Positions 1 through 8,897 of a stretch of 64,000 bases of DNA are shown here, piece after piece. The notes below the pieces were generated by a model. That model searched no databases. It was given only the letters and a program-made list of their open reading frames with translations, and was not told where the DNA came from. The position numbers were made by a program, and so were the translations under genes. Source of the DNA: Rhodothermales bacterium (GTDB taxonomy: Bacteria > Bacteroidota > Rhodothermia > Rhodothermales > Bin80); the NCBI GenBank assembly GCA_951812585.1, contig OX638318.1, positions 2,416,380-2,480,379 of the forward strand, in the 5' to 3' direction. How positions within the stretch are numbered: the first letter of the stretch is position 1; every line of letters begins with the position of its first letter.

Positions 1-66
1 GCCGCATGCAACCAACTGCCTACATTAACGCTATAATGGATTCAAAGATTAGCAAGGCCGCATGCA
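1..66 (+). promoter_or_regulatory. Leader of the first rhomboid gene with a 10-bp direct repeat
   Basis: The decamer GCCGCATGCA occurs at 1-10 and again at 57-66, where it contains the start codon of the rhomboid gene at 62. Between them is a TATAAT at 32-37, but I see no matching -35 element. The repeat may be an operator or chance; the region upstream of the window is not available. Confidence 0.25.
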
Positions 67-685
67 GCAATACCGGTTCACCCGATCCTTCTACGCGTTC
101 CCGCCCGTTGTAAAGAATCTCCTCATCATAAACGGTCTCGTGTTCATGGCGCAGATCGCCATGGGCAACTATCTGGTTGGCCTGTTCGGTTTGATGCCGC
201 TCGGCTACGGGTTCTTTCCATGGCAGCTGGTCACCTATGCGTTCCTGCACGGCGGACTGACCCACCTGTTCTTCAATATGTTCGCCTTGTGGATGTTTGG
301 TGCTCAGATAGAGAATACGTGGGGATCACCCAGGTTTATGTTCTTCTACTTCTTCTGCGTGGTCGGGGCCGCCCTCACGCAGCTGCTGTCGAACCCTGGG
401 GCACCGACGATTGGGGCCTCCGGCGGGGTCTTCGGGATTCTCGCGGCTTTCGGAATGCTGTTCCCGGAGCAGCGCATCATGCTGTTGTTTCCCCCGATCC
501 CGATCAAGGCCAAGTTCTTCGTGATCGGCTATGGGGTGCTGGAGCTGTTCTTTGCGACGTCCGGCGGCCAGCCAGGCGTGGCGAACCTGGCGCATCTTGG
601 CGGCATGGTGGTGGGCATCGTTCTGATCCTGTACTGGCGCGGGTCCCTGCCCATCAGGCCGGGGCGGCGCACACCCTACTCATAG
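62..685 (+). CDS. Rhomboid family intramembrane serine protease
   Basis: A 207-residue polytopic membrane protein of the rhomboid family, which cleaves transmembrane segments within the bilayer. The catalytic dyad is visible: Ser120 in GASGG and His178 in the NLAHLGG helix. The supporting H68LFFN72 motif of TM2 is also present. The length is that of a minimal six-helix bacterial rhomboid with no cytosolic domain. A second rhomboid follows 38 bp downstream, a tandem arrangement I recall from Bacteroidota-type genomes. Substrates cannot be told from sequence. The start at 62 lies inside a repeated decamer; no strong Shine-Dalgarno is seen, which is usual in this group. Confidence 0.93.
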   Translation: MQQYRFTRSFYAFPPVVKNLLIINGLVFMAQIAMGNYLVGLFGLMPLGYGFFPWQLVTYAFLHGGLTHLFFNMFALWMFGAQIENTWGSPRFMFFYFFCVVGAALTQLLSNPGAPTIGASGGVFGILAAFGMLFPEQRIMLLFPPIPIKAKFFVIGYGVLELFFATSGGQPGVANLAHLGGMVVGIVLILYWRGSLPIRPGRRTPYS

Positions 686-723
686 CCGGCGCACGCCTGC
701 GCATCAGCTGCCTGTAGGTTCTC

Positions 724-1614
724 GTGCAGCAGTACAAGATCTGGTACTTCACCCGGCCCCGAGCGCTCCGGAAGCTGCTCGCGATCAACGTGTGCATCTA
801 TCTGCTGTGGGTCGTGGCACTGGCCCACATTGGCGGTGCCCATGCGTTCATCACTGAGCATCTCGCGCTGCGTACCGCATGGCCCGGGCTCCTCTATGCG
901 CCCTGGCAGCTGGTCACCTATAGCTTCCTCCACCTCGGGACCGGCTTTGGGGGCCTGATTCACATCGGCTTCAACATGCTGTGGCTGTACTGGATTGGCC
1001 ATGACGTAGAGGAACAGTACGGATCACACGCGCTGGTGACGCTGTACCTTTTTGCGGCGGCGGGTGGGGCCCTGCTCAGCGCGCTGTTCTATAATCTCGT
1101 CGGCGCGGAAGATGTCCTGGTACACGGCGCTTCGGGGTCGGTCCTGGGCATCATCACTGCTCTGGCGGTCTGGCAGCCGTACTACCGCATCCGCTTGTGG
1201 CTGATCGGTTCGCACCGCCTCATCTACCTGGTGATCGGGTTTCTTGTGCTGGATATTCTGCTCTCGTTCGGGAGCGGGGTTGCCGTCAGTGCGCATCTGG
1301 GCGGTGCGCTGATCGGCTTTCTTTTTGTCCGGCTGCAGCAGGCCGGCATAGACCTTTCCAACTGGGCCCGGGGCCTATTCGAGCCGCGCCCGCATGCAGC
1401 GCCGCGCGCCCGCGTGAGGCCCCGCTTGCTGGACCGCCTGGAGCATATGCTCGACAGGCGCCGGGCCGATCCGCCCCGGGGCGAAGAACCCGCCGGCATG
1501 TCGGTATCTGAGGAAGAACTAGATCGGATACTCGACAAGATCAATGACACAGGACTGGATTCACTGTCGCCGAAGGAACGTGCCGCGCTCGAGTCGTTCA
1601 GCCGCAGCCGATAG
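724..1614 (+). CDS. Rhomboid family protease with C-terminal cytosolic extension
   Basis: A 296-residue second rhomboid paralogue. The dyad is Ser137 (HGASGS) and His191 (SAHLGG), and the TM2 motif is H80IGFN84. Residues 205-296 form an Arg-rich linker and a short acidic helix ending in a KINDTGLDSLSPKER-like segment. That tail resembles the small C-terminal domain seen on many Bacteroidota rhomboids. The start is GTG at 724, 38 bp after the preceding stop, so both are probably co-transcribed. Function is inferred from family; no substrate is indicated. Confidence 0.92.
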   Translation: MQQYKIWYFTRPRALRKLLAINVCIYLLWVVALAHIGGAHAFITEHLALRTAWPGLLYAPWQLVTYSFLHLGTGFGGLIHIGFNMLWLYWIGHDVEEQYGSHALVTLYLFAAAGGALLSALFYNLVGAEDVLVHGASGSVLGIITALAVWQPYYRIRLWLIGSHRLIYLVIGFLVLDILLSFGSGVAVSAHLGGALIGFLFVRLQQAGIDLSNWARGLFEPRPHAAPRARVRPRLLDRLEHMLDRRRADPPRGEEPAGMSVSEEELDRILDKINDTGLDSLSPKERAALESFSRSR

Positions 1615-1636
1615 CACGCTGCACTGGTCGACCACG

Positions 1637-3001
1637 GTGCTGTGTGCGGGCATGGCGCTGCTGTTCGCCTTTTGGGCCTGCGCTCCAGCAGTCCGCCCGC
1701 CCAACATCGTGCTCATCATCGGGGACGACCATAGCTATCCGTATTTCGGATTTACGGGGTCGGCCCATGTGCACACGCCGCATATGGATTCGCTCGCGGC
1801 GGGCGGCGCCGTATTTCACCTCGGGCATACCACCAGCAATCATTGCCGCCCAGCGCTGCAGACGCTGATGACGGGGCTGGTGCCCGTGCAATACGATGCC
1901 ATGGCTGCAAAGCTGCATGCCGAGGTGGCGGCAGCATCGGCGGACTATCAGGCGGCGTCACCAGCGGCGCGGCAGCGGTGGGATCGGCAGTTCTTTGGAC
2001 AGGTCATGCGCGAATTCACCACGCTCCTCGCGCTCCTGGCCCAGCACGGCTACGCCAGCTTTCAAGGCGGTAAGTGGTGGGAGCAGTCCTACGAAAACGG
2101 TGCCTTCACCGAAGGCATGTCCATGGGCTGGGCGCAGGACCAGGTGGGTCAGCCCGGCCGGTTCCAGGCGTTTATGGGCGGCGAGGGCCTGGCCCTGACG
2201 CGCGAAACCCAAGCCCCTGTATACGATTTCATCGACCGCCATGCGGGTGCGCCGTTCTTTGTCTGGTACGCGCCTTTGCTGCCCCACACGCCGTTCGATG
2301 CGCCAGAAAAGTACACACGCCGATACGCCGGCACCAGCCTGTCGGAAACGGCCAAGGCCTACTATGCCAACTGCACCTTGTTTGATGATGGCGTGGGCGC
2401 GCTGGTCCGCTACATTGAGCAGAAGGGGCTTGTAGATCAGACGCTGTTCATCTACGTCAGCGACAATGGCTGGGAGCAGGAGCCCTTTGTTGAGTATGCG
2501 GACGATCCAGAGTTGGCGTCCAATGGCGGGCGCAAAGGGAAGAAGTCGCTGCACGATCTGGCATTCAGAACGCCCATTGTCTTGTACTGGCCAGGCAGGC
2601 TCGCGCCCGCCCGCTTCGATGACGTGCTGGTCAACACCGCAGACATCATGCCCACCATACTCGACTATGCGGGAGCACTCATACCTGCGGGACTGCCGGG
2701 GCGGTCGCTTCGGCCGGTTATCGACGGAGACACGGCGTCGCTTCGAGATGTCCTGGTGAGGCGCGTCACAGGGCTGCGCTCAGATGATGATGTGATGGGG
2801 CGGCAAGCCGAAGGGTTCTATGCGCGCACGCCCGCGTGGCACTTCATCTGGTACAAGGACGATGGACTCGTTGCGCTGTATGACATGGTTCGCGATCCTG
2901 AGGGCGACGAAGATGTTGCCGCGAGCCACCCGGAAAAGGTCGAGGCCTTCATGGAAGAGATTGACCGCTGGCTGAGCAATGTGCTTTCTGCTGTGGAGTA
3001 G
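1637..3001 (+). CDS. Sulfatase-like hydrolase with an altered formylglycine motif
   Basis: An alkaline-phosphatase-fold sulfatase of about 454 residues. Metal-site motifs are clear: PPNIVLIIGDD near the N-terminus, a P-H-T-PFDAPEKY segment, and YVSDNGWEQEPF followed by a Gly-Lys-rich loop. The position normally reading C-x-P-x-R is here H-C-R-P-A-L-Q-T-L-M-T-G (Cys codon at 1844), so the Arg is replaced by Leu. An in-frame ATG at 1544 would overlap the rhomboid by 71 bp, so I prefer GTG 1637 (ATG 1652 is also possible), which leaves a short hydrophobic leader and an export Cys. It could be a sulfatase, a phosphodiesterase-type relative or an inactive paralogue. It converges on ispG with a 12-bp gap. 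Confidence 0.85.
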   Translation: MLCAGMALLFAFWACAPAVRPPNIVLIIGDDHSYPYFGFTGSAHVHTPHMDSLAAGGAVFHLGHTTSNHCRPALQTLMTGLVPVQYDAMAAKLHAEVAAASADYQAASPAARQRWDRQFFGQVMREFTTLLALLAQHGYASFQGGKWWEQSYENGAFTEGMSMGWAQDQVGQPGRFQAFMGGEGLALTRETQAPVYDFIDRHAGAPFFVWYAPLLPHTPFDAPEKYTRRYAGTSLSETAKAYYANCTLFDDGVGALVRYIEQKGLVDQTLFIYVSDNGWEQEPFVEYADDPELASNGGRKGKKSLHDLAFRTPIVLYWPGRLAPARFDDVLVNTADIMPTILDYAGALIPAGLPGRSLRPVIDGDTASLRDVLVRRVTGLRSDDDVMGRQAEGFYARTPAWHFIWYKDDGLVALYDMVRDPEGDEDVAASHPEKVEAFMEEIDRWLSNVLSAVE

Positions 3002-3013
3002 CCGCCTGGCCGA

Positions 3014-4117
3014 TCAGCGTGCTGTCTCTTGTGGAGCGGCCTGTTCTTCCGATTCGTCCCACTCCTCAATCGCCGTCAGCACTGCCTGCACGATGTCCTT
3101 CTCCGGGACAGTGCCGGTGACCTTGCCGCGTTTGAAAAGGTGCGCGCGCCCGCGCCCCAGTGAGATGCCCAGATCGGCACCCTGCGCCTCTCCAGGCCCA
3201 TTGACTGCGCATCCCATCAAGGCTACCGTAAGATCCTTGTCGAACTTCCGCTCCTTGACGGCGGCTTCGACCTCGGCCACGATGGTGAACAGGTCCCCCG
3301 TCAAGCGTCCGCATGTGGGACACGCAATGATGTTGACGCCAGGGCGGCCGAGTCGCAAGGATTTCAGGATGGCATGTCCGACCTCAACCTCCTGGACGCT
3401 GGGCGCGGCCAGAGAAACGCGAATCGTGTCGCCGATGCCATCCGCCAGGAGGGTGCCGAGGCCAATGGCACTTTTGATCGTGCCCGCGGTGGCTGAGCCT
3501 GATTCCGTCACGCCCAGATGTAAAGGGTAATCCGTGTGCGCGGCGATCAGGCGATAGGACTGGATCATGTAGAACACGTCGGAGTGCTTCACAGAGATCA
3601 CAAGGTCTTCAAAGCCGTAGCGCGTACAGATCTCCACATGGCGCAGGGCACTTTCCAGGAGCGCTTCCGGCTGCGGATACCCGTATTTATCGAGGATGTC
3701 GCGCTCGAGTGACCCTGAGTTGACGCCGATCCGGATGGGTGTACCGGCCTCCTTGGCGGCTAGTAGCACGGCGCGTTCCCATTCCTGCTTGCCTATGTTG
3801 CCGGGGTTGATGCGCACCTTGGCCACGCCCGCTTCGATGGCCTTGAGCGCATAAGTGTAATTGAAGTGAATGTCGGCAACGATGGGGACCGGAGATCCCT
3901 GCACGATGTCAGGCAATGCCGCCGCATCTTCCGGGCGGGGCACCGCCACGCGGACGATGTCGGCACCGGCTTCTGCCAGCCCGGCAATCTCTGCCAGGCA
4001 TGTCGCTACGTCGTGTGTCTTCGACACCGTCATGGACTGCACAGAGATAGGGGCGCCGCCTCCAATCTGGACGGGGCCGACCTGAACAGCGCGCGAGGAT
4101 CTACGAGGGCGTTGCAT
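3014..4117 (-). CDS. ispG: 4-hydroxy-3-methylbut-2-enyl diphosphate synthase, short form
   Basis: The penultimate enzyme of the MEP isoprenoid pathway, converting MEcPP to HMBPP with a [4Fe-4S] cluster. Visible are the TIM-barrel start with GGGAPISVQSMT, the barrel segments IRIGVNSGSLE and VISVKHSD, and the C-terminal cluster ligands in ACPTCGR and MGCAVNGPGEA. The start was chosen at 4117 (MQRPRRSSRAVQ), giving 367 residues; the 54 codons upstream are low-complexity and unlike the family. This is the short two-domain type rather than the long insert-containing type that I recall as common in Bacteroidetes and Chlorobi. Confidence 0.95.
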   Translation of the reverse strand: MQRPRRSSRAVQVGPVQIGGGAPISVQSMTVSKTHDVATCLAEIAGLAEAGADIVRVAVPRPEDAAALPDIVQGSPVPIVADIHFNYTYALKAIEAGVAKVRINPGNIGKQEWERAVLLAAKEAGTPIRIGVNSGSLERDILDKYGYPQPEALLESALRHVEICTRYGFEDLVISVKHSDVFYMIQSYRLIAAHTDYPLHLGVTESGSATAGTIKSAIGLGTLLADGIGDTIRVSLAAPSVQEVEVGHAILKSLRLGRPGVNIIACPTCGRLTGDLFTIVAEVEAAVKERKFDKDLTVALMGCAVNGPGEAQGADLGISLGRGRAHLFKRGKVTGTVPEKDIVQAVLTAIEEWDESEEQAAPQETAR

Positions 4118-4433
4118 AGAGCGTTTGGATTTCTGGTGTGCTAATGCCTGATTCGAAGCTGCGTTCCCAAGCCAGCCTGGCTGCCGGGCTCGAGCTTTGC
4201 AATTTACGCTTCCCGGCGCTTTGGCATGCGCTGATCCTGGCTCTGTGCGTGCTCCGGCCGCCCCTGCCAATGGGACCACGCGACCCGCAGACAGGATTCA
4301 CGCAGGGGTAACAAGGATTCGGGCATCACGAGGGTGGCTGCGCGCACTGGAGCTGGCCGGTGCAATCGCTTATCTTGCACAAACCGCGTGGCTAAGGACA
4401 CGCGAGTAATGCGCTGCAAGTGAACTACGCGGT
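4118..4433. other. Divergent intergenic region between ispG and the PPIase gene
   Basis: These 316 bp must hold promoters for both directions. Short open frames occur, for example 54 codons from 4143 on +, but none resembles a protein family. I see no convincing -33/-7 pair and no strong hairpin. Confidence 0.5.
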
Positions 4434-6035
4434 ATGAGGCGCGTGCACAAGGCTGCTTTTGTCGTGGTCGGGCTGATTATGCTGGCCCTGCTTCTTGGTC
4501 GCAGGGCGGCGGAGCGGCCACGCGCCGTGGCTTACGCGGCTGGAGAAGCAGTAACGACGGAGGCATTCAAACGCGCCTATGCTTCCTATCTGCTTGCGAG
4601 CGGCGTGCCCGATGAGCTGCGCCTCCGACACGCGTTCTTGGAAGACATGATCGGCGCAAGACTTATGATCCGCGAAGCATATGCGGAAGGCATAGCCCAG
4701 ACACCTGCCTATGCAGCGCGCCAAGCGGTTGTGGCGCGAAAGCTCCTGATAGAAGCCTACGTTCAGCAGACCGTCCTGGATACCGTTACGGCATCCGAGG
4801 CAGAAGTGCGCGAAGCGTTTGCCCGGTCCCAGACGCAAGTCACCGCGCGGCATCTCTATGCGCGCACCCGAAAACGCGCTGACGCGCTGCGCGCTCGCCT
4901 CCAAGATGGCGAGACGTTCAAGTCGCTCGCGCAAGAGGTATTTACGGACTCGCTGCTTCGGTCGAGCGGCGGGCTTCTGCCTCCGTTTACGTTCGATGAG
5001 ATGGATGCCGCCTTTGAAGATGCGGCCTTCACCCTGCCCCTGGGGACGGTGTCAGAGCCCGTGAAGACGGCCCAGGGGTATTCGATCTTGTGGGTGGAAT
5101 CGCGCTTCACAAAGCCGATCATCACAGAGCAGGAGTTTTTGGCGAAGCGGCCGCGATTTGAGATGTACGTGCTGGGCAAAAAGCATACGCAGGCGAAGAG
5201 CGCACTGGTTGAACAGATTGCGGCCGAAAGCAGGGTCTCGCTCTTGGAGCCAGGCGCCGAGGTGCTGCTTGGCCAGATCAGCGGCACGCGCATAGCGGAG
5301 AGCGGTGACCCGACGTTTTTGTCAATGCCACTGCTGAAGTACGCAGCCGTACAGTGGACTGTGGAGGACTTCAGAGACCGGGCCCGTTACGCCAGTGATC
5401 GGCAGCGCGCCGCGGTCCGAACGCGTGAGGACCTGCGCGCCTTTGCACAAGGGCTGGTGGTCAACGAGCAAATGGCGTTGCGGGCGGCGCAGCTGGGCCT
5501 GGGCGACACCAAGGACTATGCCTCGTCCCTGGCGCACGCCATGGATGCATTTGTCCTTGAGCAGGCGCGGGCTGCTGTTGATGTGGCTGCTGCAGTGCAC
5601 GAGGATTCCATGCGCGCATACTACGACCGGGCCGCGCCCGGAGAATTTATGCATGCGGCCGCGGTTGCCCTGGCGGTGAGAACGTTCGACACGGAAGCGG
5701 CTGCCCGGGCCCATCTGCATGTGGAGGCGTTCGCAAATGCCGGCAAGGATTTCTATACTAGGCGCGAACTAGGACCGTGGGGTGATGCCGCCTTCAGTGC
5801 AAAAGAGGGTGCGATACTGGGACCGTACAAGAGGGCTGAGGGATTTCTGGTGCTCCAAGTGGGAAAGCAACGCGCCGTGGTGCCCAAGTCGTACGAAGAA
5901 AGCAGAGACGAGATAAGGGCCATGCTGCACAGCCAAGCAGTGCGGCGCGCGCGACGAGTGGCGTACGCAGACCTGAAGCGCCGGCACAAGATCACGGTGG
6001 ACATCGCGCAGCTTTCAGAGCTGTCGCTCCAGTAG
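4434..6035 (+). CDS. Parvulin-type peptidyl-prolyl isomerase, membrane-anchored
   Basis: A 533-residue SurA/PrsA/PpiC-like periplasmic foldase. It has an N-terminal signal anchor (residues 7-22), a helical chaperone segment (about 35-130) and a parvulin domain at about 137-223, with the typical GETFKSLAQEVFTDSLLRSSGG-type and LPLGTVSEPVKTAQGYSIL-type elements. The C-terminal half is a second helical/PPIase-like region with GPYKRAEGFLVLQVG near 465. The next gene, a TonB-dependent receptor, starts on the base after this stop, so the two are surely coupled. That supports a role in outer-membrane protein folding. Catalytic competence of the second domain is uncertain. Confidence 0.88.
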   Translation: MRRVHKAAFVVVGLIMLALLLGRRAAERPRAVAYAAGEAVTTEAFKRAYASYLLASGVPDELRLRHAFLEDMIGARLMIREAYAEGIAQTPAYAARQAVVARKLLIEAYVQQTVLDTVTASEAEVREAFARSQTQVTARHLYARTRKRADALRARLQDGETFKSLAQEVFTDSLLRSSGGLLPPFTFDEMDAAFEDAAFTLPLGTVSEPVKTAQGYSILWVESRFTKPIITEQEFLAKRPRFEMYVLGKKHTQAKSALVEQIAAESRVSLLEPGAEVLLGQISGTRIAESGDPTFLSMPLLKYAAVQWTVEDFRDRARYASDRQRAAVRTREDLRAFAQGLVVNEQMALRAAQLGLGDTKDYASSLAHAMDAFVLEQARAAVDVAAAVHEDSMRAYYDRAAPGEFMHAAAVALAVRTFDTEAAARAHLHVEAFANAGKDFYTRRELGPWGDAAFSAKEGAILGPYKRAEGFLVLQVGKQRAVVPKSYEESRDEIRAMLHSQAVRRARRVAYADLKRRHKITVDIAQLSELSLQ

Positions 6036-8891
6036 ATGAAACTCCCGGGACGATTGAGGCGACGGCTCGGATTGCTGCCCTTGCTGTTGATCCTTTGGGT
6101 GCCGGCCACGGCGGCCCAGACGACAGGCAAGATCAACGGACGCATTGTGGACGCGGAATCTGGAGAACCGCTGCCCGGGGTCAATGTGCTGATTGAAGGC
6201 ATCGTGCAAGGCACCAGCAGCGATGTCGACGGATACTATGTGATCGTAGGCGTACGGCCTGGCACCTATACGCTGCGGGCTTCCTACGTCGGCTATGCTA
6301 CCGAGCGACAGGAAGGAATACGGATAAGCGTAGATCTGACGACAACCGTGGATTTCACGCTGCGCGAAGCGGTGTTCGAAGGGGAGGAAGTCATCGTTAC
6401 CGCGGAAGCGATCCGCGTGCGCAAGGATCTGACCAGCAGCGAGGCGCGCGTAACGGCAGAAACCATTGATCGCCTGCCGGTGCAGGAACTCGGGCAGATC
6501 CTCAGTGTGCAGGCCGGGGTCACCGAGCGCGGGGGCTTTCACATACGCGGGGGCCGAAGCAGCGAGGTCGTCGTGATGGTGGATGGCGTGCCGGTCACAG
6601 ACACGTATGATGGCTCTACGGCCTTGCAGCTCGAGAACGACGGCATTGAGGAGCTGCAAGTGATTTCGGGGACGTTCAATGCAGAGTACGGCAATGCAAT
6701 GAGCGGCGTGATCAACGTCGTGACGAAGGAAGGCCGGAACGACCGATTCGGCGGCGCGGTGGAAGCCTACGCCGGCTCCTATGTCATCGGCGGGCAGGGC
6801 GGAAGCGCCTTGCTGCTAGGCACAAATGTGGACGACTACACCTCGGCGGAAGGTTTTCCGTACGACCAGGCCGACATATACTCTTACCTGCCTGTGTCTC
6901 CGTCGCACTATGCAAACCTCAACGCCTTGGCGGAAGGACCGCTGGTGAAGGATCGGATCACGTTTTTCGGCAACGTGCGCTATTTCGAGAACAGCGGCTG
7001 GCTCTACGGTGCCCGCATATACAACACCGACGGGACCTTCGGCGATTCAACGCTGGTGCCGATGAACACCTGGGCCAAACTCAGCTGGCAGGGCAACCTG
7101 CGCATGCAGCTAAGCAGCAACAAGTTCCTCAACTTTATCGGCTTGGGATCAACCAGCGAGGGGAGCGCCAGCAGCTACCAGAACTTTCGCTGGAACCCGA
7201 ATGGTACGGCAACGGCGTACGACGACGGCATTGATCTGAAGCTGAAGTTTACGCACCTGGTCAGCGCCAGGACCTTTTACGCCATCAACGTCGCCACCTT
7301 CACCAAGGACGTGAGGCGCTACCGGTTTGCTTCGGTGTCAGACCCGCTCTACAACGATTTTGCGCTCAACCCGCCCGATTCCGTGGAGGTTGAGCCGGGC
7401 GTCTGGCGACAGGTGGAACTGAGCGGCAGCCGATTCGCACGCGGCGGCATGGACATGAATCGCTTCCAGCGGCAAACGCGCAGCTACTTTCTCAAAGGCG
7501 ATGTTACAAGTCAGCTGGCGCGGTATCACCTCGTCAAGGCGGGCTTCGAAGCACGGCTGGATCAGCTAAGCTTCGAGGAATACAACATCGTGCCCGCGAT
7601 CAACGAGAACGGCCAGGTGGTGGAGCCGTTCGCGCCGTCGGTGCCGCCGTTTCAATCCTTCCAGTTCCGCAGCTTCGACGGCGTCGAGCCGTTTACCTTC
7701 AGCGCGTATCTGCAGGACAAGATTGAGTACGACCACTTCATTGTGAATGCGGGTGTACGCCTGGACTACTTCGATGCGCGGGCGCACGTCCCTGCGGATC
7801 CTGCCGATCCAAACATCTACAACCCCTTCAAGAAGGTGAACCTTTTCCGTGATACCAACGGGGATGGCATCATCACGGAAGAAGAAGAGATGGACGACAA
7901 CCGCCTCACGGTGCAGGATCGGGAGGCCTACTGGTGGACCACAACCACGCCCAAGCTGCAGGTTTCTCCGCGCCTGGGCGTGGCGTATCCGATCACGGAG
8001 GAAGGCGTGATACATTTTTCGTGGGGGCATTTTCTGCAGATTCCGACGCTGAATCGACTCTTCGACAACTTTGGATACAAGATTCCGCGCCAGTCTGGGC
8101 AGCACGGCCCCTTCGGCAATCCTGACCTTGATGCCCAGCGCACAGTCATGTACGAGATCGGCATCAAGCAGGCGATCCGAAGCGTCGTCGTGGATCTGAC
8201 GGCCTACAACCGGGACGTGCGCAGCTGGGTCTCCACCTCCCGGCTTATTGAGACCGAACTGCCGGGTGTCACCTATGTGGTGTATGCGAACAGGGACTAT
8301 GCAAACACGCGGGGCGCAACCCTTTCGCTGCGGCGGGATTATGCGGATGGCTACGGCTTTGACATGAGCTACACCTTCCAGGTAGTGGATGGCTCCAACT
8401 CCAATCCCGACGAGGAATTCTTCGCCGCAGCCAACCAGCAGGAGCCGCGGCTTGCGCTGCTGCCTCTGGCTTGGGATCAGCGCCACAAGGTTGCCGGTGC
8501 GCTCTTTGTGGGGGGCAAAAACTGGGGCGGGTCGGCCCTTATGGTTTGGGGCACGGGCTTTCCCTATACACCGAGCTTTGAGGAAGCCGCACTCGTAGGA
8601 TCGGACGTGCAGCCTGAGTTTCCCACCCATGCGCGGCGGCAGCCGTCGACGCTACAGGTTGATGTAGATCTCTTCAGAGAGTTTAACCTGGGCCGTGTGC
8701 GTCCGCGCGTATTCGTGCACATCTTTAACGTTCTGGATGCGCGCAATGCGCTGGCCGTATACGGCGATACCGGACGTCCCGATGTGACCTTTTCCGCGCC
8801 GTTGGTATCAGCGGACACGGGCTACTTCAGCCGTCCCAACTTTTTTTCTGAGCCCCGCCGTGTGCACGCAGGCATACGGGTACAGTTCTAG
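6036..8891 (+). CDS. TonB-dependent receptor with carboxypeptidase-regulatory domain
   Basis: A 951-residue outer-membrane receptor. A signal peptide (1-27) is followed by a carboxypeptidase-regulatory-like beta-sandwich (about 33-115; GRIVDAESGEPLPGVNV), a plug (about 130-235; HIRGGRSSEVVVMVDGVPV, YGNAMSGVINVVT) and a 22-strand barrel ending in an aromatic residue (VQF). It is translationally coupled to the PPIase upstream and lies 6 bp before the giant secreted protein downstream. The plug is of the CarboxypepD_reg type, not SusC. The ligand is unknown; the neighbouring T9SS cargo suggests uptake of oligomers released by secreted enzymes. Confidence 0.92.
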   Translation: MKLPGRLRRRLGLLPLLLILWVPATAAQTTGKINGRIVDAESGEPLPGVNVLIEGIVQGTSSDVDGYYVIVGVRPGTYTLRASYVGYATERQEGIRISVDLTTTVDFTLREAVFEGEEVIVTAEAIRVRKDLTSSEARVTAETIDRLPVQELGQILSVQAGVTERGGFHIRGGRSSEVVVMVDGVPVTDTYDGSTALQLENDGIEELQVISGTFNAEYGNAMSGVINVVTKEGRNDRFGGAVEAYAGSYVIGGQGGSALLLGTNVDDYTSAEGFPYDQADIYSYLPVSPSHYANLNALAEGPLVKDRITFFGNVRYFENSGWLYGARIYNTDGTFGDSTLVPMNTWAKLSWQGNLRMQLSSNKFLNFIGLGSTSEGSASSYQNFRWNPNGTATAYDDGIDLKLKFTHLVSARTFYAINVATFTKDVRRYRFASVSDPLYNDFALNPPDSVEVEPGVWRQVELSGSRFARGGMDMNRFQRQTRSYFLKGDVTSQLARYHLVKAGFEARLDQLSFEEYNIVPAINENGQVVEPFAPSVPPFQSFQFRSFDGVEPFTFSAYLQDKIEYDHFIVNAGVRLDYFDARAHVPADPADPNIYNPFKKVNLFRDTNGDGIITEEEEMDDNRLTVQDREAYWWTTTTPKLQVSPRLGVAYPITEEGVIHFSWGHFLQIPTLNRLFDNFGYKIPRQSGQHGPFGNPDLDAQRTVMYEIGIKQAIRSVVVDLTAYNRDVRSWVSTSRLIETELPGVTYVVYANRDYANTRGATLSLRRDYADGYGFDMSYTFQVVDGSNSNPDEEFFAAANQQEPRLALLPLAWDQRHKVAGALFVGGKNWGGSALMVWGTGFPYTPSFEEAALVGSDVQPEFPTHARRQPSTLQVDVDLFREFNLGRVRPRVFVHIFNVLDARNALAVYGDTGRPDVTFSAPLVSADTGYFSRPNFFSEPRRVHAGIRVQF

Positions 8892-8897
8892 GATAAG

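Noticed and set aside
7566-8630. Long - strand open frame (354 codons) inside the first TonB-dependent receptor
   Set aside because: Antisense shadow of a strongly supported barrel gene; its sequence is His/Arg-rich with no domain.
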